From NCBI RefSeq assembly GCF_014805625.2, contig NW_023998485.1:1318168-1382167 (forward strand): a stretch of DNA of 64,000 bases, in the 5' to 3' direction. This document shows, one piece after another, positions 45,433 to 56,668 of the stretch (position 1 is its first letter; every line of letters begins with the position of its first letter). A program made the translations under genes and the position numbers. The notes beneath the pieces were generated by a model that was not told where the DNA came from, ran no database searches, and saw only the letters and a program-made list of their open reading frames with translations. This DNA comes from Glossina fuscipes. Lineage: Eukaryota > Arthropoda > Insecta > Diptera > Glossinidae.

Positions 45433-46110
45433 TAATAATAACAACTTTCAAATATAATTATTCGTTTTTTCTTTAATATTCTTGTGCTTGTATAATCCGA
45501 CTGAGTGGCCGAAGGCAAGGAATCACGACTGGCAACTCACCGATCGTGGGCTCGGCTCTCAAGTCCTTAGATGCTAGTGCATTAAGAGTTTAGTCTTAGA
45601 ATTTATTTCTCTGGCGAAATTATAATAATAAATATTTTAATAATTCAAAAATAATTATATATACTATTAATTATTAATTATATATACTATTATTTTTGAA
45701 TTATTCTTATGGTGAATAATTGAATTGCTGAAAAAATTACGAAAATTAGTTATGAAAAATAAATTATTATAATGAAAATTCAACTATTCAATATAAGAAT
45801 AATTCAAAAATAATTGTATGTAAAGTAAAATTTTAATAATCGAGGTATCTATAATTCTATCTGTAATAAGTAAATATTCAAATATTAAAAATTGTTTGAT
45901 TTGTCCGATGACAAAAGTATGCATATGTGCAAAGTTGATCATAAATGAATCATGAGGATAATTTTACATTTACATCGGTTGAGCTTTTAATATTATTGTA
46001 GCTCATCGCAATTAAGTTGATTCATGCGGCTTTGTATGCAAAAATAACTTATTTAATGGTTTCTCATATTTATGGGATTTTCTATTTTAGATTTTTTCAA
46101 AAAAAAAATT
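45433..46110. other. No gene; short inverted repeat
   Basis: AATAATTCAAAAATAATTA near 45640 is inverted as ATTATTTTTGAATTATT near 45695. AT-rich otherwise. Confidence 0.5.
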
Positions 46111-46113
46111 TAC

Positions 46114-46120
46114 TATAAAA
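46114..46120 (+). promoter_or_regulatory. TATA box of the secreted-peptide gene
   Basis: TATAAAA 44 bp upstream of the first possible start codon (46164). This spacing allows a short leader. Confidence 0.5.
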
Positions 46121-46163
46121 GAAGTTCTGCAATGTATTCTTTCGAATTTTCTGCCGTTTAATT

Positions 46164-46487
46164 ATGAAAAAAAGTCTTATCGCAAACAAAATGAAAATTC
46201 TTATTTTAACTTTTACCATTGTTTTGACGTGCTGTTTACTTAACGTGGAGGCAGGTAACAAATTAGCTAAAGAGGCTGGAGTAAGTTGAAATCCATAGAA
46301 ATTTTTTTAAGATAGATTAATAATATTTTATTTTTAGAAAGTGTTATCAAAAGCTGGTAAAGTATCTCCACCAGTAATTATAGGCGTTAGCAATAATTCC
46401 ACTTATACTGCTAACGTCGATAGACCCAAAACGCCAACAAGACCCAAAACGCCAGCAAGACCTCCTTCCCCGAAAAAGAAAAATTAA
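46164..46487 (+). CDS. Small secreted Pro/Lys-rich peptide (gene A)
   Basis: Exon 1 (to 46280) encodes a signal peptide, either from ATG 46164 or more likely from ATG 46191 (MKILILTFTIVLTCCLLNVE, then AG). It ends at a GTAAGT donor. The 57-bp intron (46281-46337) ends TATTTTTAG. Exon 2 (46338-46487) gives KVLSKAGKVSPPVIIGVSNN, a Ser/Thr/Tyr stretch, then the threefold motif RPKTPT-RPKTPA-RPPSP and KKKN. From ATG 46191 it is 79 residues with a phase-0 intron. The mature part would be about 55-58 residues, basic, without Cys. AATAAA follows at 46502. Same design as gene B at 50949. Function unknown; size and type fit seminal-fluid or immune peptides. Confidence 0.65.
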
Positions 46488-46574
46488 TGATATAATTTTA
46501 TAATAAACTGTAGTAAATCAAATTTATTTATTATATAATTTTATAATAAATTTTAGTAAATTAAATTTATTTCA
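46488..46574. repeat. 44-bp duplication in the 3' UTR
   Basis: TATAATTTTATAATAAACTG...AATTTATT is repeated as TATAATTTTATAATAAATTT...AATTTATT directly after the stop codon of gene A, duplicating the poly(A) signal. Confidence 0.8.
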
Positions 46575-46589
46575 GCCAATAAATGAGTG

Positions 46590-47339
46590 CTAAGAGTTAA
46601 ACATACAAAACCAGAAACTTTCTGAAATAAAGTTATATACACGGTATCAAAGCGATATATATAAAAAAAAGTTTCGTTCAAATATTCGGTTGTCTCTTCA
46701 AAGACATCTTTATTCATCGGGCCTTTCTCTTAACTGGAAAAGTTATTCATTTTTGTATTAATTCTTTAATACAAGTGTCATAAAAATGTCATGAATAGTT
46801 TATGAGTTGGTAAAAGAGCAATTCATTTCGGCTAAGGTGTACCGTCGTTTGTGGCCTTTTTAAGTAAATAGCGTCGCTGGGTTACTTTGTGTACATGCGA
46901 CCAGAAACGAACATGTGAAACAGTGGAAAAGGGCCCTGCGAGTACATTGCTGCACTTTACCAGAATTTTCAGTTGAACTTACTCCTTTGCAAAGGTTTCT
47001 ACTAATTTTCGCAACTATCTGCTTGTTCGGCTAATCTTAGTTTGAGAAGTTGGATAAAATTATTCATGCTTGATCAAAAAAGAAACTTAGACAACTGAGA
47101 AATCTGCAGTCGTCAAAGAATGCAACTTTTTTACCTACTACTTTGCACCAATATAAAAAGGTTGCATGGTACTGTTTCTAGTTATGTGTTCGAACGGTTG
47201 ATCAATCAAGACGATTTTATGCAGAGTTTTATAACGGCAATGGAAGTCATATTTGAAGGCTAAAAAGGAGGTTATCTTTTCAAGAACGATTCATACACAA
47301 CTGAGTAATTTATTAATTCAAACATATTAAAGATTGTGA
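46590..47339. other. No gene seen
   Basis: A short protein-like stretch near 46900-47000 is not recognisable. Ends at the assembly gap. Confidence 0.35.
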
Positions 47340-47739
47340 NNNNNNNNNNNNNNNNNNNNNNNNNNNNNNNNNNNNNNNNNNNNNNNNNNNNNNNNNNNNN
47401 NNNNNNNNNNNNNNNNNNNNNNNNNNNNNNNNNNNNNNNNNNNNNNNNNNNNNNNNNNNNNNNNNNNNNNNNNNNNNNNNNNNNNNNNNNNNNNNNNNNN
47501 NNNNNNNNNNNNNNNNNNNNNNNNNNNNNNNNNNNNNNNNNNNNNNNNNNNNNNNNNNNNNNNNNNNNNNNNNNNNNNNNNNNNNNNNNNNNNNNNNNNN
47601 NNNNNNNNNNNNNNNNNNNNNNNNNNNNNNNNNNNNNNNNNNNNNNNNNNNNNNNNNNNNNNNNNNNNNNNNNNNNNNNNNNNNNNNNNNNNNNNNNNNN
47701 NNNNNNNNNNNNNNNNNNNNNNNNNNNNNNNNNNNNNNN
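47340..47739. other. Assembly gap, 400 N
   Basis: Exactly 400 undetermined bases. The sequence on the right side is mitochondrial in origin; that on the left is not. Confidence 1.
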
Positions 47740-47991
47740 TTATAACTCTCTTAAAATCGAGATATTTAAATAATTAAAATTTATTGTATGAACCCTGATA
47801 CACAGGGTGCAATAAAATAAATTTTCTTCTAAATTAATAAATTTTCATTTATTTCAACATTCTCTATACTACTACTAATAAAATATTATAATCTTTATTT
47901 TTTTATACTCTATACTAAAAATAATCATATAATAATTTTTTATAATAAATTATGCTTTTAAATAAATATATATTAATAAATAAAATTTAAT
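47740..47991 (-). pseudogene. Nuclear copy of mitochondrial 16S rRNA, 5' part
   Basis: TTATTGTATGAACCCTGATA followed by CACAGGGTGCAATAAA matches the 5' region of fly mitochondrial 16S rRNA, where CACAAGGTACAATAAAT is usual. It lies next to tRNA-Val in the normal order and orientation. Truncated on the left by the assembly gap. Confidence 0.8.
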
Positions 47992-48062
47992 CAATTTATA
48001 TTGATTGTCACAAAAATCTTTTCAATGTAAATGAAATCCTTTACTGAATAAGCTTTAAATTG
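47992..48062 (-). tRNA. trnV: Mitochondrial tRNA-Val copy (anticodon TAC)
   Basis: Reverse complement begins CAATTTAAAGCTTATTCAGT and ends CAATCAATATAAATTG. The acceptor arms pair (CAATTTA/TAAATTG), and the anticodon arm TTTCA-TTTACAT-TGAAA carries TAC. It lies between the 16S and 12S copies as in all flies. As part of a nuclear insertion it is unlikely to be functional. Confidence 0.8.
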
Positions 48063-48836
48063 CATTCTAGATACACTTTCCAGTACATCTACTAGGTTAC
48101 GACTTATCTTAAAAAAATAAAAGAGTGACGGGCGATATGTGCATATTTTAGAGCTAATTTCAAATTATTTATCTTTACAATTTTACAATTAAATCCAATT
48201 TTAATAAAAAGTTTCAATTTTATATCCAACTTAAATAATTTTATTATAACCCATTTCTTCTTAAACATAAGCTACACTTGGCTTTGATATATTTTTTTAT
48301 AAAAATTATTTAATATTCTAATAAAATATTTAATAACAACGGTATATAAACTGAACACTAATTTCAGTTATGTACATCGTGGATTGTCGATTATAGAACA
48401 GGTTCCTCTAAATAGACTAAAACACCACAAAATTTTTTAAGTTTCAAGATCATAACTATTACTACCTAAGGTTAATAAACACATTTTAAATAATATGGTA
48501 ATGGGGGTTAATGTTAAAATTGACTATCTTCAATAAATTAATAATAATTTTAATATAAATTCAAAATTTCACCTAATAAATTTATGAAAATATAACTTTT
48601 ACTAATTTAACTAAACCTAAGAAAAGTTAATTTGCAATACTTGTATAACTGCGATTGCTGGCACAAATTTTATCAATACTTGTTTATATTATTATTTTTA
48701 AATTTCGTTAATAAATAAAATTAATTACTGTGATTAAATAAAAAAATTCATAATTTTTTAAATTACAACAAAATCTCATAAAAATTTACATATAAATTAA
48801 ATAAATAATAAACTTTCAAACCAAAATAAAACTTTA
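48063..48836 (-). pseudogene. Nuclear copy of mitochondrial 12S rRNA
   Basis: About 774 bp, nearly full length. Recognisable conserved parts include TACACTTTCCAGTACATCTA and GGTTACGACTTATCTT near the 3' end, GAGTGACGGGCGATATGTGC, ATAGAACAGGTTCCTCTAAA, and GCTGGCACAAATTTTA. Several positions that hardly vary in insects are changed: AAGAGCGACGGGCGATGTGT appears as AAGAGTGACGGGCGATATGT, and the usual GGTATCTAATCC site is not recognisable. This is decay of a nuclear copy. The 5' end is at about 48836 (CCAAAATAAAACTTT). Confidence 0.88.
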
Positions 48837-49105
48837 TATATAATTATTTTACTAATTAAACATCAATATTTACTAGCATAATAATTTTAATTAATTTTAG
48901 TATTTAATTAAACATTAATACACTGTATTTTATTTATATATGTACATACATATGAATATTATAAATTAAATTTTAGCAATTATCTATATAATAACAATTT
49001 AACAAAATAGTTAATATAATAAGTTATTTCATTTTAAATTTAATAATTGATTTATTTTAAATAATTTTTTTAATTCTTAAATTAAATAATTTAATAAATT
49101 AATAT
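48837..49105. other. Part of mitochondrial A+T control region copy
   Basis: Almost pure A/T sequence following the 12S 5' end, as in the fly mitochondrial genome. It ends abruptly at TAATATAGCCCTCTTAAC, which marks the right junction with nuclear DNA. Confidence 0.65.
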
Positions 49106-49299
49106 AGCCCTCTTAACATTCCTGAAAAGATAGACTGAAGGATAATTTTTACGATTCTTTGATGAAGTAAACATTGTTCCTTTGATCACTTAGAAAACTT
49201 TTGCATGTCCACTATGACACATTTCGATTCTATGCACATACACCGTCTATTTAATGCTTTACAAAGTCGTTGATAGAGCGGCAGTGGGTTTATCCAAAG

Positions 49300-50010
49300 T
49301 TTAAGCAACAAATATAAGTTGAGATATCGGGCTCATTTCTTGAATCCACTTAAGCCTGTCTGCCTGTCCGTCCGGATATCTGTCCGCTTGATGTGTTTTT
49401 TTCAACCTTTTGCCCGCAATTTTTGCTATGTTTCAACAAAACGTGGTAAATTCACAATCTCTGGTCTAGGAATAAACGATATTGAAAACAGACTGGATCG
49501 GATCATTTTCATCATCCCGTTCCAGTGTGTTGGCATAAAAATTTGGCTTTAAAAAGTTTAGATCATTTTTTGAGTCTCATCGCATATAGCTTTTCATGTG
49601 AAAAACTCTTCACATGACAACAAGTTTCATTTTTTATTAGTTTATAATGGAATTTTTACCAAAATAGTAATATAAAACAGAAATGAGTTGCATCGCACTT
49701 TGGTAATAAAGCTCTATTTTTTGGAGCCCACTCTATCTACTGATGAGAAATCAGCCCTTTTAGATGTTAATAACCTTAAATTTTTAATACTATATGACGA
49801 AAATTTATGTGAAGAATAATGCAATGTTTGGCAACAAGATAAATGTTGGTAAATTTTTACAACGTCTGATGACGTTTCCCACATTATGGTTAACATGAAA
49901 AATATGCCTTTACGTTATAATGTATAATTTTTGGAATTTTATCGTAGAAATGAGTAGAAAATTGTATTATGTGACACGGTATAAGATATGCAATAGCCGG
50001 CCTTGCCGGA
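49300..50010. repeat. Degenerate dispersed repeat
   Basis: GCCTGTCTGCCTGTCCGTCC near 49350 is matched by CTTGTCTGTCCGTCTATTCG near 53640. The right end holds the inverted CGGCCTTGCCGG core found at 26370. This is typical of the repeats ending in TACCCTACACCA. The open frames in it are not genes. Confidence 0.5.
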
Positions 50011-50289
50011 ATATAGTGTTTCTTCTTTTGTACTACGCTAAACTTGATATTGGATAGTTCATAAAAAGATAAACTCGCTTCTATTTCCGTTTGGATCACA
50101 TAGGGCTTCTTATTTATTGACATTTTATCAAATGTTTTAGAAGGCGGTTGTTTGAACTTGTAATATACAGTATAAACACCGTGTACATGGAAAATCATCC
50201 TTCTTTTGATCTCAAATTTCATTTGTTGTTTGGAAGTGGGCGTTACGTTAAGTTGGGTGTAAGGTAGAGTAAGCCAGCTATATGCCAAG

Positions 50290-50470
50290 TTTGGTCGTGC
50301 CAAATTGGCTATTGGAAATCAAGACGTCCAAGTGACTTCCCTTTTTCTGTCTGATCCTGTCTTTTTGAAAGACATGGCCGTCGAGCAATAGTAGACGTGC
50401 AATGGATAAAACATCCAGTTTTTCCTCTACAGGCTTGTGATGAAGTTTCATAATTCCATAATACAAAGAG
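50290..50470 (-). pseudogene. Unidentified short coding relic
   Basis: MKLHHKPVEEKLDVLSIARL then LLLDGHVFQKDRIRQKK: a protein-like 60-codon frame, not recognised. Confidence 0.2.
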
Positions 50471-50948
50471 AGGTAATGATTAACAAGTTAATAACCTAAT
50501 GATATAATCAATACTTTGCGCGTGGTACAACCGCACGTGAATAGTAAAGAGTAATGTGCAAGGAGTAAAAAGATAACATAGCAATTTTTTTGCTGTTTAG
50601 TGAACACTATAAAATAAACGCCAGAAATAAATCGAAAATCTCAGTGTTATACAGAATCTCGCGAAGTGTCTCGTATGTAGCACCTAAAAATTCTGACTTT
50701 CGCGATCTTTGTCAGCAAAATCTCTGCGATCTTTAAGTGTCTGCTCAAATGGAAAAAGCTCCCACCACATTTAGCTAAACAGTTTATAATTAAATCCCAA
50801 AACAACGTCATTTAATGCCCGTGGTTTTGAATGCTAATTTCATCGTCTTACATTTATCAACTCGCTTTAGTCAGTGTTTATATTTCGCTAAGCAATCAAT
50901 TGCATTTCAATCAATCAGATGCTCAGTTCGAATAAATATTTGGTGAAA

Positions 50949-51185
50949 ATGAAATTTGTGAAAGTTTTTCTAATTTTTGTCGTCGCTATGACTTCGTGCT
51001 TTGTCAGGGGGGGTAATCAGACTTCAAAAATTGGACCATTGGTAACAAACCAGTTTATTGAGTAAAAGCTTTAATTACCAAAAAAATTTTCTATTTTATA
51101 GAAAAATAATACTATCAAAACATTTCCTAAAAGCGGCACTCCCTTTGGTACCCAAGTTGAAAAACCTGTCGTAAAGAAAACATAA
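50949..51185 (+). CDS. Small secreted Lys/Thr-rich peptide (gene B)
   Basis: Exon 1 (50949-51041) is a signal peptide MKFVKVFLIFVVAMTSCFVR followed by GGNQTSKIGPL, ending at a GTAACA donor. The 60-bp intron (51042-51101) ends ATTTTATAG. Exon 2 (51102-51185) gives KNNTIKTFPKSGTPFGTQVE then KPVVKKT. Total 58 residues, phase-0 intron, AATAAA at 51238-51243. The start of the mature part (GGNQTSK) and the basic Pro/Thr-rich end parallel gene A (AGNKLAK... KPK repeats). Upstream TTTATATTT (50877) and a TCAGTT initiator-like word (50923) may form its promoter, though the spacing is loose. No Cys in the mature part. Confidence 0.65.
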
Positions 51186-51499
51186 GTTTCAGTGCAATTT
51201 GAATGTTACTATTTAATTTTATGTAGAATTTCCACTTAATAAAAAAAAAAATTAAAAGAAAATCTTACTTTAACGAAAATTATTTTAGATTGTATGAGGT
51301 TTAGCTCTCACTTTAAATCTTGCACCGCTATCAAAAGACGTTGCTATTCGTCACTGCGTTTGTAAAAACCTCTGATCAGAGACTGCAAGTGTGTTGATTG
51401 GCATACGCTTTTTTTCTTTGCTGATGACACTGACTCATTTTCGTTTCTTAGCACAGTTAGTAATAATTCGCAGAGATCTCTCTTAAGTTCTCTAATCGA

Positions 51500-53250
51500 A
51501 GGTTTAAGTACTATTGTTCCGATCGCTAGAAAGAAAATCTCAAAGGGAACTGACGTAATCGTATTTTGCTTGCAATATCTTTGAGAGATCTGACATATTC
51601 AGCTTACCAATCATTTGTGTCGGATAACAATTGAAAAGTTTATTCCCGTTATCATAAAAGAGCTAAAAAAACTATTCGTAAGGAAAAAGAAAACTATTTT
51701 GATACATTATTTTCTGGAATGAGCTGGTCAGCCATGTGGAATGTTGTGGAAAGCTTTGGCTTTTCAAAAGGGATTTAATGTTGTTCACTTTTAATTAACG
51801 TTGTACACATTGATTTTGATAGATCTTTTTCATTCAGATATATATCATTGTGTAAAGTTAAATCTATTGGCAATGACGGAATTCCACGGAAAGCTGATTT
51901 TTCCATATATTTTTCTTTTTTTAATTTTTCATATTAATTTCATATTTACTTTATTCGAATTTCACCCTGCTTGGAACATCGGTTCGATTCCGACATTTAA
52001 AATTGTTAACAGTTTAGATGATTTGAGCCTAAAGTCCGTTTTGGCTGTTTTATCTAAGATAGTTGAGCATATTCTCAAATAACAAGTTCTCTCCTTGTTA
52101 TTGAATTTAACTGATTAGCGATAATGTTAATAAGGAATTCTTGACGTCATTAGTATCTCTAGATTTGTGTAAAACTTTTAACTTAATTGGTTAGTCGATA
52201 ATGATTAAAAAGTTCGGTGAACTTGTTCGGTTTTCTAGGTCTGCTTGCGTGCTTATACATTCATAATTAGTTGCAAGATCTCACTTTGTTGATGTTGATA
52301 AGGTTTATTCCGAAATACATTTCTTATTCTCTGGGATTCCGTTTTATGTCTCTTTTTTTAATTATGTACATTAATGGCTTTCCTGAATATATATATTGAC
52401 ATCAGTATTTGTAGATCGTATCTGTTTGTGGACGATATTTTTCTTTTATTTCTCACGGATCGAACTACTTGCAATGTTTTTGAATCAAACATTAATTGCA
52501 GACTTAGATATCTCTTGCAATGGTCATCTGAGAACTCGTTATTTATTAATCCAAATACAACGAAGGTAATGCCTTTTGGTAATACTGAGTATCATCTTCC
52601 CTACGTCTATTTTTCTTTGTGAGAATAGAATAGCGATTGTTGAGCAACGTAAGTGCTTATAAGGTCTATTTACCTCTTATAATATTTATTTACCTTAGCA
52701 GATTAAATATAAATCAGCCTACATTCTCTCAATGCCTCATACTTTACGTGGCCCAGAAGTTATGAATGACATAACTTGTCGTATAACTTGCTACACTTCT
52801 TTGGAGTAATTAAATACGGTCTACATTCTACAAGAATTGCCCAAATAATTGTTCCCAGAATAAAATTCCGTTTTTGTAAACATTCTTTTGTACTTCGAGT
52901 TGCCCGACATTGGAATTATTTAACACGTGAATTCTTTCCAATAGCGCATTTCGTTCTTTCTGTGTTTTTCTACTAGGATATAGAGCCTTTTACCTTGTTT
53001 TTCTTTATAATTTGCTGTTTAGAAATTGGTTTTTTGCTTATTACTTTTACTTTTTGCAAGGTTGACGATCCAAATTATAAATTTTTTTTTTTTTTATTAT
53101 ATTTATATTATAATTTGATTTAATATTCGTACTATAATTTTGCTCATTTGTGTACAATATTCAGAAATTTACTTTTGTTATTTGTGTTTACAGCCTAAGA
53201 AGCGGCATTTTACGTTACAGTAAATTGAAGTAAATAAATAAATAATTTAG
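51500..53250 (+). mobile_element. Degenerate LINE (Jockey/CR1-like), 5'-truncated
   Basis: Pieces of ORF2 in several frames: KENYFDTLFSGMSWSAMWNV (linker before the RT), LSLKSVLAVLSKIVEHILK (RT block 3), SYLFVDDIFLLF for the YADD active site (FVDD), LQWSSENSLFINPNTTKVMP with FGN, then HSTRIAQIIVPRIKFRF and LRVARHWNYL, the usual LINE C-terminus. The 3' end has a TAAATAAATAAATA tail near 53235-53250. Heavily decayed. No RNase H seen, so not I-clade. Confidence 0.7.
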
Positions 53251-53539
53251 TTGGTATGCCTACATATTTGTTGTTAGAACAGTCACGGGTGCATAGATTG
53301 ATATGGGCAATCCAAATTTGGCATATATACGTATTTTTAGGTGATACACGAGATACGATATATAGCGCGATCTTTTGTTTGTTTTATAAACAAACGTACG
53401 TAAGAGATTCGCCTTAACTGATAGCTTTACTTATGTTTTCGATTATTCTGTGAAAAAAAATTTAGAGATGCTTATTAGAATCAATATATTCATGCAAGTG
53501 ATGTTCTCTCCACCGAAATATCCCTATTAACAGTTTTAT

Positions 53540-54400
53540 TATACCCTACACTATTTGTGGTATAGGCTATAATAAGTTTTTAACTCAAAAGGGCCTAAGA
53601 TATACCCACCTTTTTATTATATTTAATGAGTTTGAATCGATCTAAGCTTGTCTGTCCGTCTATTCGCATGTCATTTGATATCTATCCATGTATTTTTGCG
53701 TATATTTGCGATCTCTGGCAATCTTTGAGGTAGCGCTACGTGCTGACACAAGGACGAACGCTGTTGAAAATGGATCGGATCTGTCCGCTTCTTCGACCAC
53801 TCCCTCTATAAAAAAAGTACAGTTTTGAGAATATTGCGGCAAAAGTCGCTGAGTAATAGTACCTTTACAAGTATGAAAAGAGTTTGATACGGCTGCAGAA
53901 ATTTTTTGAACGCTTTTTCATATAACCTTTCCTATGAAAACTGAATCTATATATGGTGAAAAGGCGTAATTTTCAATAGTTCATAGTGAAAGTTGTTTCA
54001 TAATAATAAATTGGCAAATGAATCTTTCTAAATTTGGCCGCCATATATAAGGATTTTCAGTAAATGTAAACCCTTGTATGCCAAAGAGGACTGATCGTTA
54101 ATGTTTTATGATGAAAGTTTGTTAATGATAGTAATTTGCATAATAATTAAGTGGAGCAAATTTGAACCATATGGGTCTATTTCTTGCACCGCATTTCATG
54201 TAAGATTTCTCATGAATAGTAATTGCTGCAGAAAAAGTTTTAATTTTTAATATTTTATGAAGAAAATTGGTCTATAGTAGCCATTTAACAAAAAAATTGA
54301 CGTTCGGAAATTTAGATCGGAAAGGTCTATTTTTAGACCTTAACGTACATAGGAGTTATTTATAAATTTATTTGCTTACACCTGAAAGTCAGCTAAAATA
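53540..54400. repeat. Degenerate dispersed repeat with TACCCTACAC end
   Basis: Starts TTATACCCTACACTATTTGT and contains GTCTGTCCGTC near 53645. Several loosely related blocks follow (AAATTTGGCCGCCATATATA, AAATTTGAACCATATGGGTC, AAATTTAGATCGGAAAGGTC) about 120-160 bp apart. Non-coding. Confidence 0.5.
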
Positions 54401-54599
54401 AATTAACAACCGACTTTAATTGACTTTTAGAAGTAAATCTTATATTTATTATTATAAAAACTAGTTTAAAGTATATATCGAGAAGTAAAGAAGCAAAAAA
54501 TAAAAAAATAATAATTCATGTATAAATACTTAAGAAAAAAGGAGAAAGAAAAAAAGCATGTACACAACCAGCATCGAGCCACACCCTTAGCCAGTACAC

Positions 54600-56400
54600 A
54601 TTAAAATTGCAAATGAATCCGTAAACCATTCCAAAAGCTTGGCAACCGATAACAGTGGACAACACCCATGTTAAGATGATGAGTTAGCTTAAATACGGCA
54701 TAGGCAAATCGCGCGTATTAAGCATAGTTGTTTTGATAGATTTTAAAGAATGAAATATTGGGAGTAAGTGATAGACATCGTTTAGGTTTTTGCAAGAAGA
54801 GCCTGAACGGATTAAACAGCTAATAATTAAATTAATTATAATGACTAAGCTTTACGGAGATAAAGTACATAGAGAAGCGATTAGTGATATTAAAGCTTAC
54901 CTTACCAAGTAGTGTGGGCAAATCATTAGTACCATTTATTAACTTAATTAAGAAAAAACACCAAGAGTAAATCTACGTGTCTCAAGTGATGGTAAGGATA
55001 GCAGAAACAACCTATTTTCATAAGGGGGCAGAGAGACAAGGGAGCTCAAACTTAAATTCCTAAGGGCAAACAGCAAGAATTGCTTTTGAGCGGATTCAAT
55101 TGAATTTGCATAACACCTATAAGATAGAGTGCAGCCGAAACATATACAGACTTTCTGTAATATAAAGATCCTTAAGCTCTCTTAATGAAATTTAGCGCGG
55201 ACCAAGGTTTATTTAAATGTGAAAATTAAAATATAATCTTTGCTCGAATAGAACTTTTAAGTCGATGAACGAATCCACGTTTTCCAATTTGTGTGAGTCA
55301 ATGAAATACCCAGCATAGGATGACTTCCTCCATGAGAAAGAAAGCCTCTTGCATTTTCTTAGATTAACCAAATTATTTAAGTCAAGTAGAAGCTGATACG
55401 ATTGCGATTCCAAGGAGAAGGAGGAAAACCGTTTAACACCGTCAGCGTACAGATGTCTCTTGGGGTTTAACGTCTGCACCTGGCGTGATGCCTTAATCAG
55501 ACGGGTTGCCTACAACCATAGGCACTCATTTAAGTCGAATGATCACCCCTCGGGGGGAAAGACAATCCCCTAATAAGGGGGCCCTTCTTACCCCGAGGTG
55601 CTCAGACAGCGCACTGGGTATGGCCAAATGCACCACCACTCTGGTAGGTGGTAAGGCCTATCATCACCTCGAATTTTTCCAATGGCTATGGAAATGTGAA
55701 AACCACAGCCACCACGATACTCCCCGAAGGGCCGTACCCAGCAGTCAGGGCTCACAGGGACGATATACTTTCCGGCGTACCTTCCTAGTTCTCCAACCTG
55801 TGAGCGGGCTCCTGACCCCCGTGGTACCAAATATTTTAGACTACAAAGCTTTCAGTATAACTTTGCGCTTTGTATTACATAAAGTAAAATACGCCACTCT
55901 TGCCTTTAGACTATTACCATACCGTCAAGGTTGGCCAAATCCCGAACTATCCATCTTCAAGATATACAGTTGTCGGGCGTATCAACTGACATGGCCAGAT
56001 TGTCCATGCTCTCACCAAATACTATATTCGTTGTACTTGCACAAACCAGCTACCATTGAGTCTGGTTAGACTTTCCTCTATAGTAAAAAGCTTATTGAGA
56101 GGATATATAAAACTATACCCCAGTGAACCCCTAAAACCATCTTTCAGAAAAACTCGTCGCCGAGTTATAATAGTTCAAGCCTTAAACTCTTCTTAGCCTG
56201 TTAAAACCGTTGCCCGGGGATCACCACATGGAGGTGAGAGTTTCGGCACATCTATGCCGACCTGCAAAATATAGTTTATCCCCCCACCGTCAGCGTACAT
56301 TAAGATATGGCTTGATTTCATTGTCAAGGGAGGATCATTAATAGATTAAATAAAAGGGGTCCTTAGTGGCTGCCTTGAAAGGCGCCAGTCGAAAAAAGCA
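54600..56400 (-). mobile_element. Second degenerate LINE, antisense, with nested insertion
   Basis: Reading down the minus strand: GAFQGSH-GPLLFNL (RT motif before the active site), MKSSHILMYADG for YADD (Asp to Gly), VKRFSSFSLESQSYQLLLDL, KLENVDSFIDLKVLFEQRLY, then SIESAQKQFLLFALRNLSLS, PPYENRLFLLSLPSLETRR, FFLIKLINGTNDLP, and finally LNMGVVHCYRLPSFWNGLRI. This is the RT to C-terminus of a Jockey/CR1-type ORF2. Frameshifts and stops are frequent. It is interrupted inside YADG by the element at 55452-56283. Confidence 0.8.
55452..56283. mobile_element. 832-bp element with 15-bp target duplication, GC-rich
   Basis: CACCGTCAGCGTACA occurs at 55437-55451 and 56284-56298. Removing the insert and one copy restores SHILMYADGVKRFSS of the surrounding LINE. 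The insert has a GC-rich half (55500-55830) with CCCCTCGGGGGGAAAG and AAGGGCCGTACCCAGCAGTC, and an AT-rich half with no clear protein. The variable-length target duplication suggests a retroposon, such as a 5'-truncated LINE or a SINE-like element. Family unknown; open frames on both strands (55506-56069 plus, 55588-55830 minus) are not recognisable. Confidence 0.75.
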
Positions 56401-56668
56401 AGCCCTTATGTGGAGAGAAAGTAAATTTGGATCACGTTATGCGATGTTTGGGGGACGTCTTATACATATGAATCTACGTAGTTCGCGTAAGTATTTCTTG
56501 TTTATTGCCTTTCTCATCTATTGGCAACTAGTGCCGGTGCGCTGGAATGAAAATCGTACATATTTCTCGTATATTGTCTTTCTGATCTTTTGGTAACAAA
56601 TAACGGTACGCTGGTATGAAAATCGCAACACTTCCTTTTTTGATTATTTTTATACTCATAACTGAAGG

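Noticed and set aside
45490..45590. tRNA-Ser- or SINE-like stretch (GAGTGGCCGAAGGC ... GGGCTCGGCTCTC)
   Set aside because: It resembles A and B boxes, but no cloverleaf can be folded by eye and the B box is poor.
47336..47773. Open frame made of X residues
   Set aside because: It is the 400-N assembly gap.
49890..50303. 137-codon minus-strand open frame
   Set aside because: It runs through the dispersed repeat ending at 50010 and has no recognisable domain.
55506..56069. 187-codon plus-strand open frame
   Set aside because: It lies inside the 832-bp nested insert, is not homologous to anything I recognise, and GC-rich DNA gives long chance frames.
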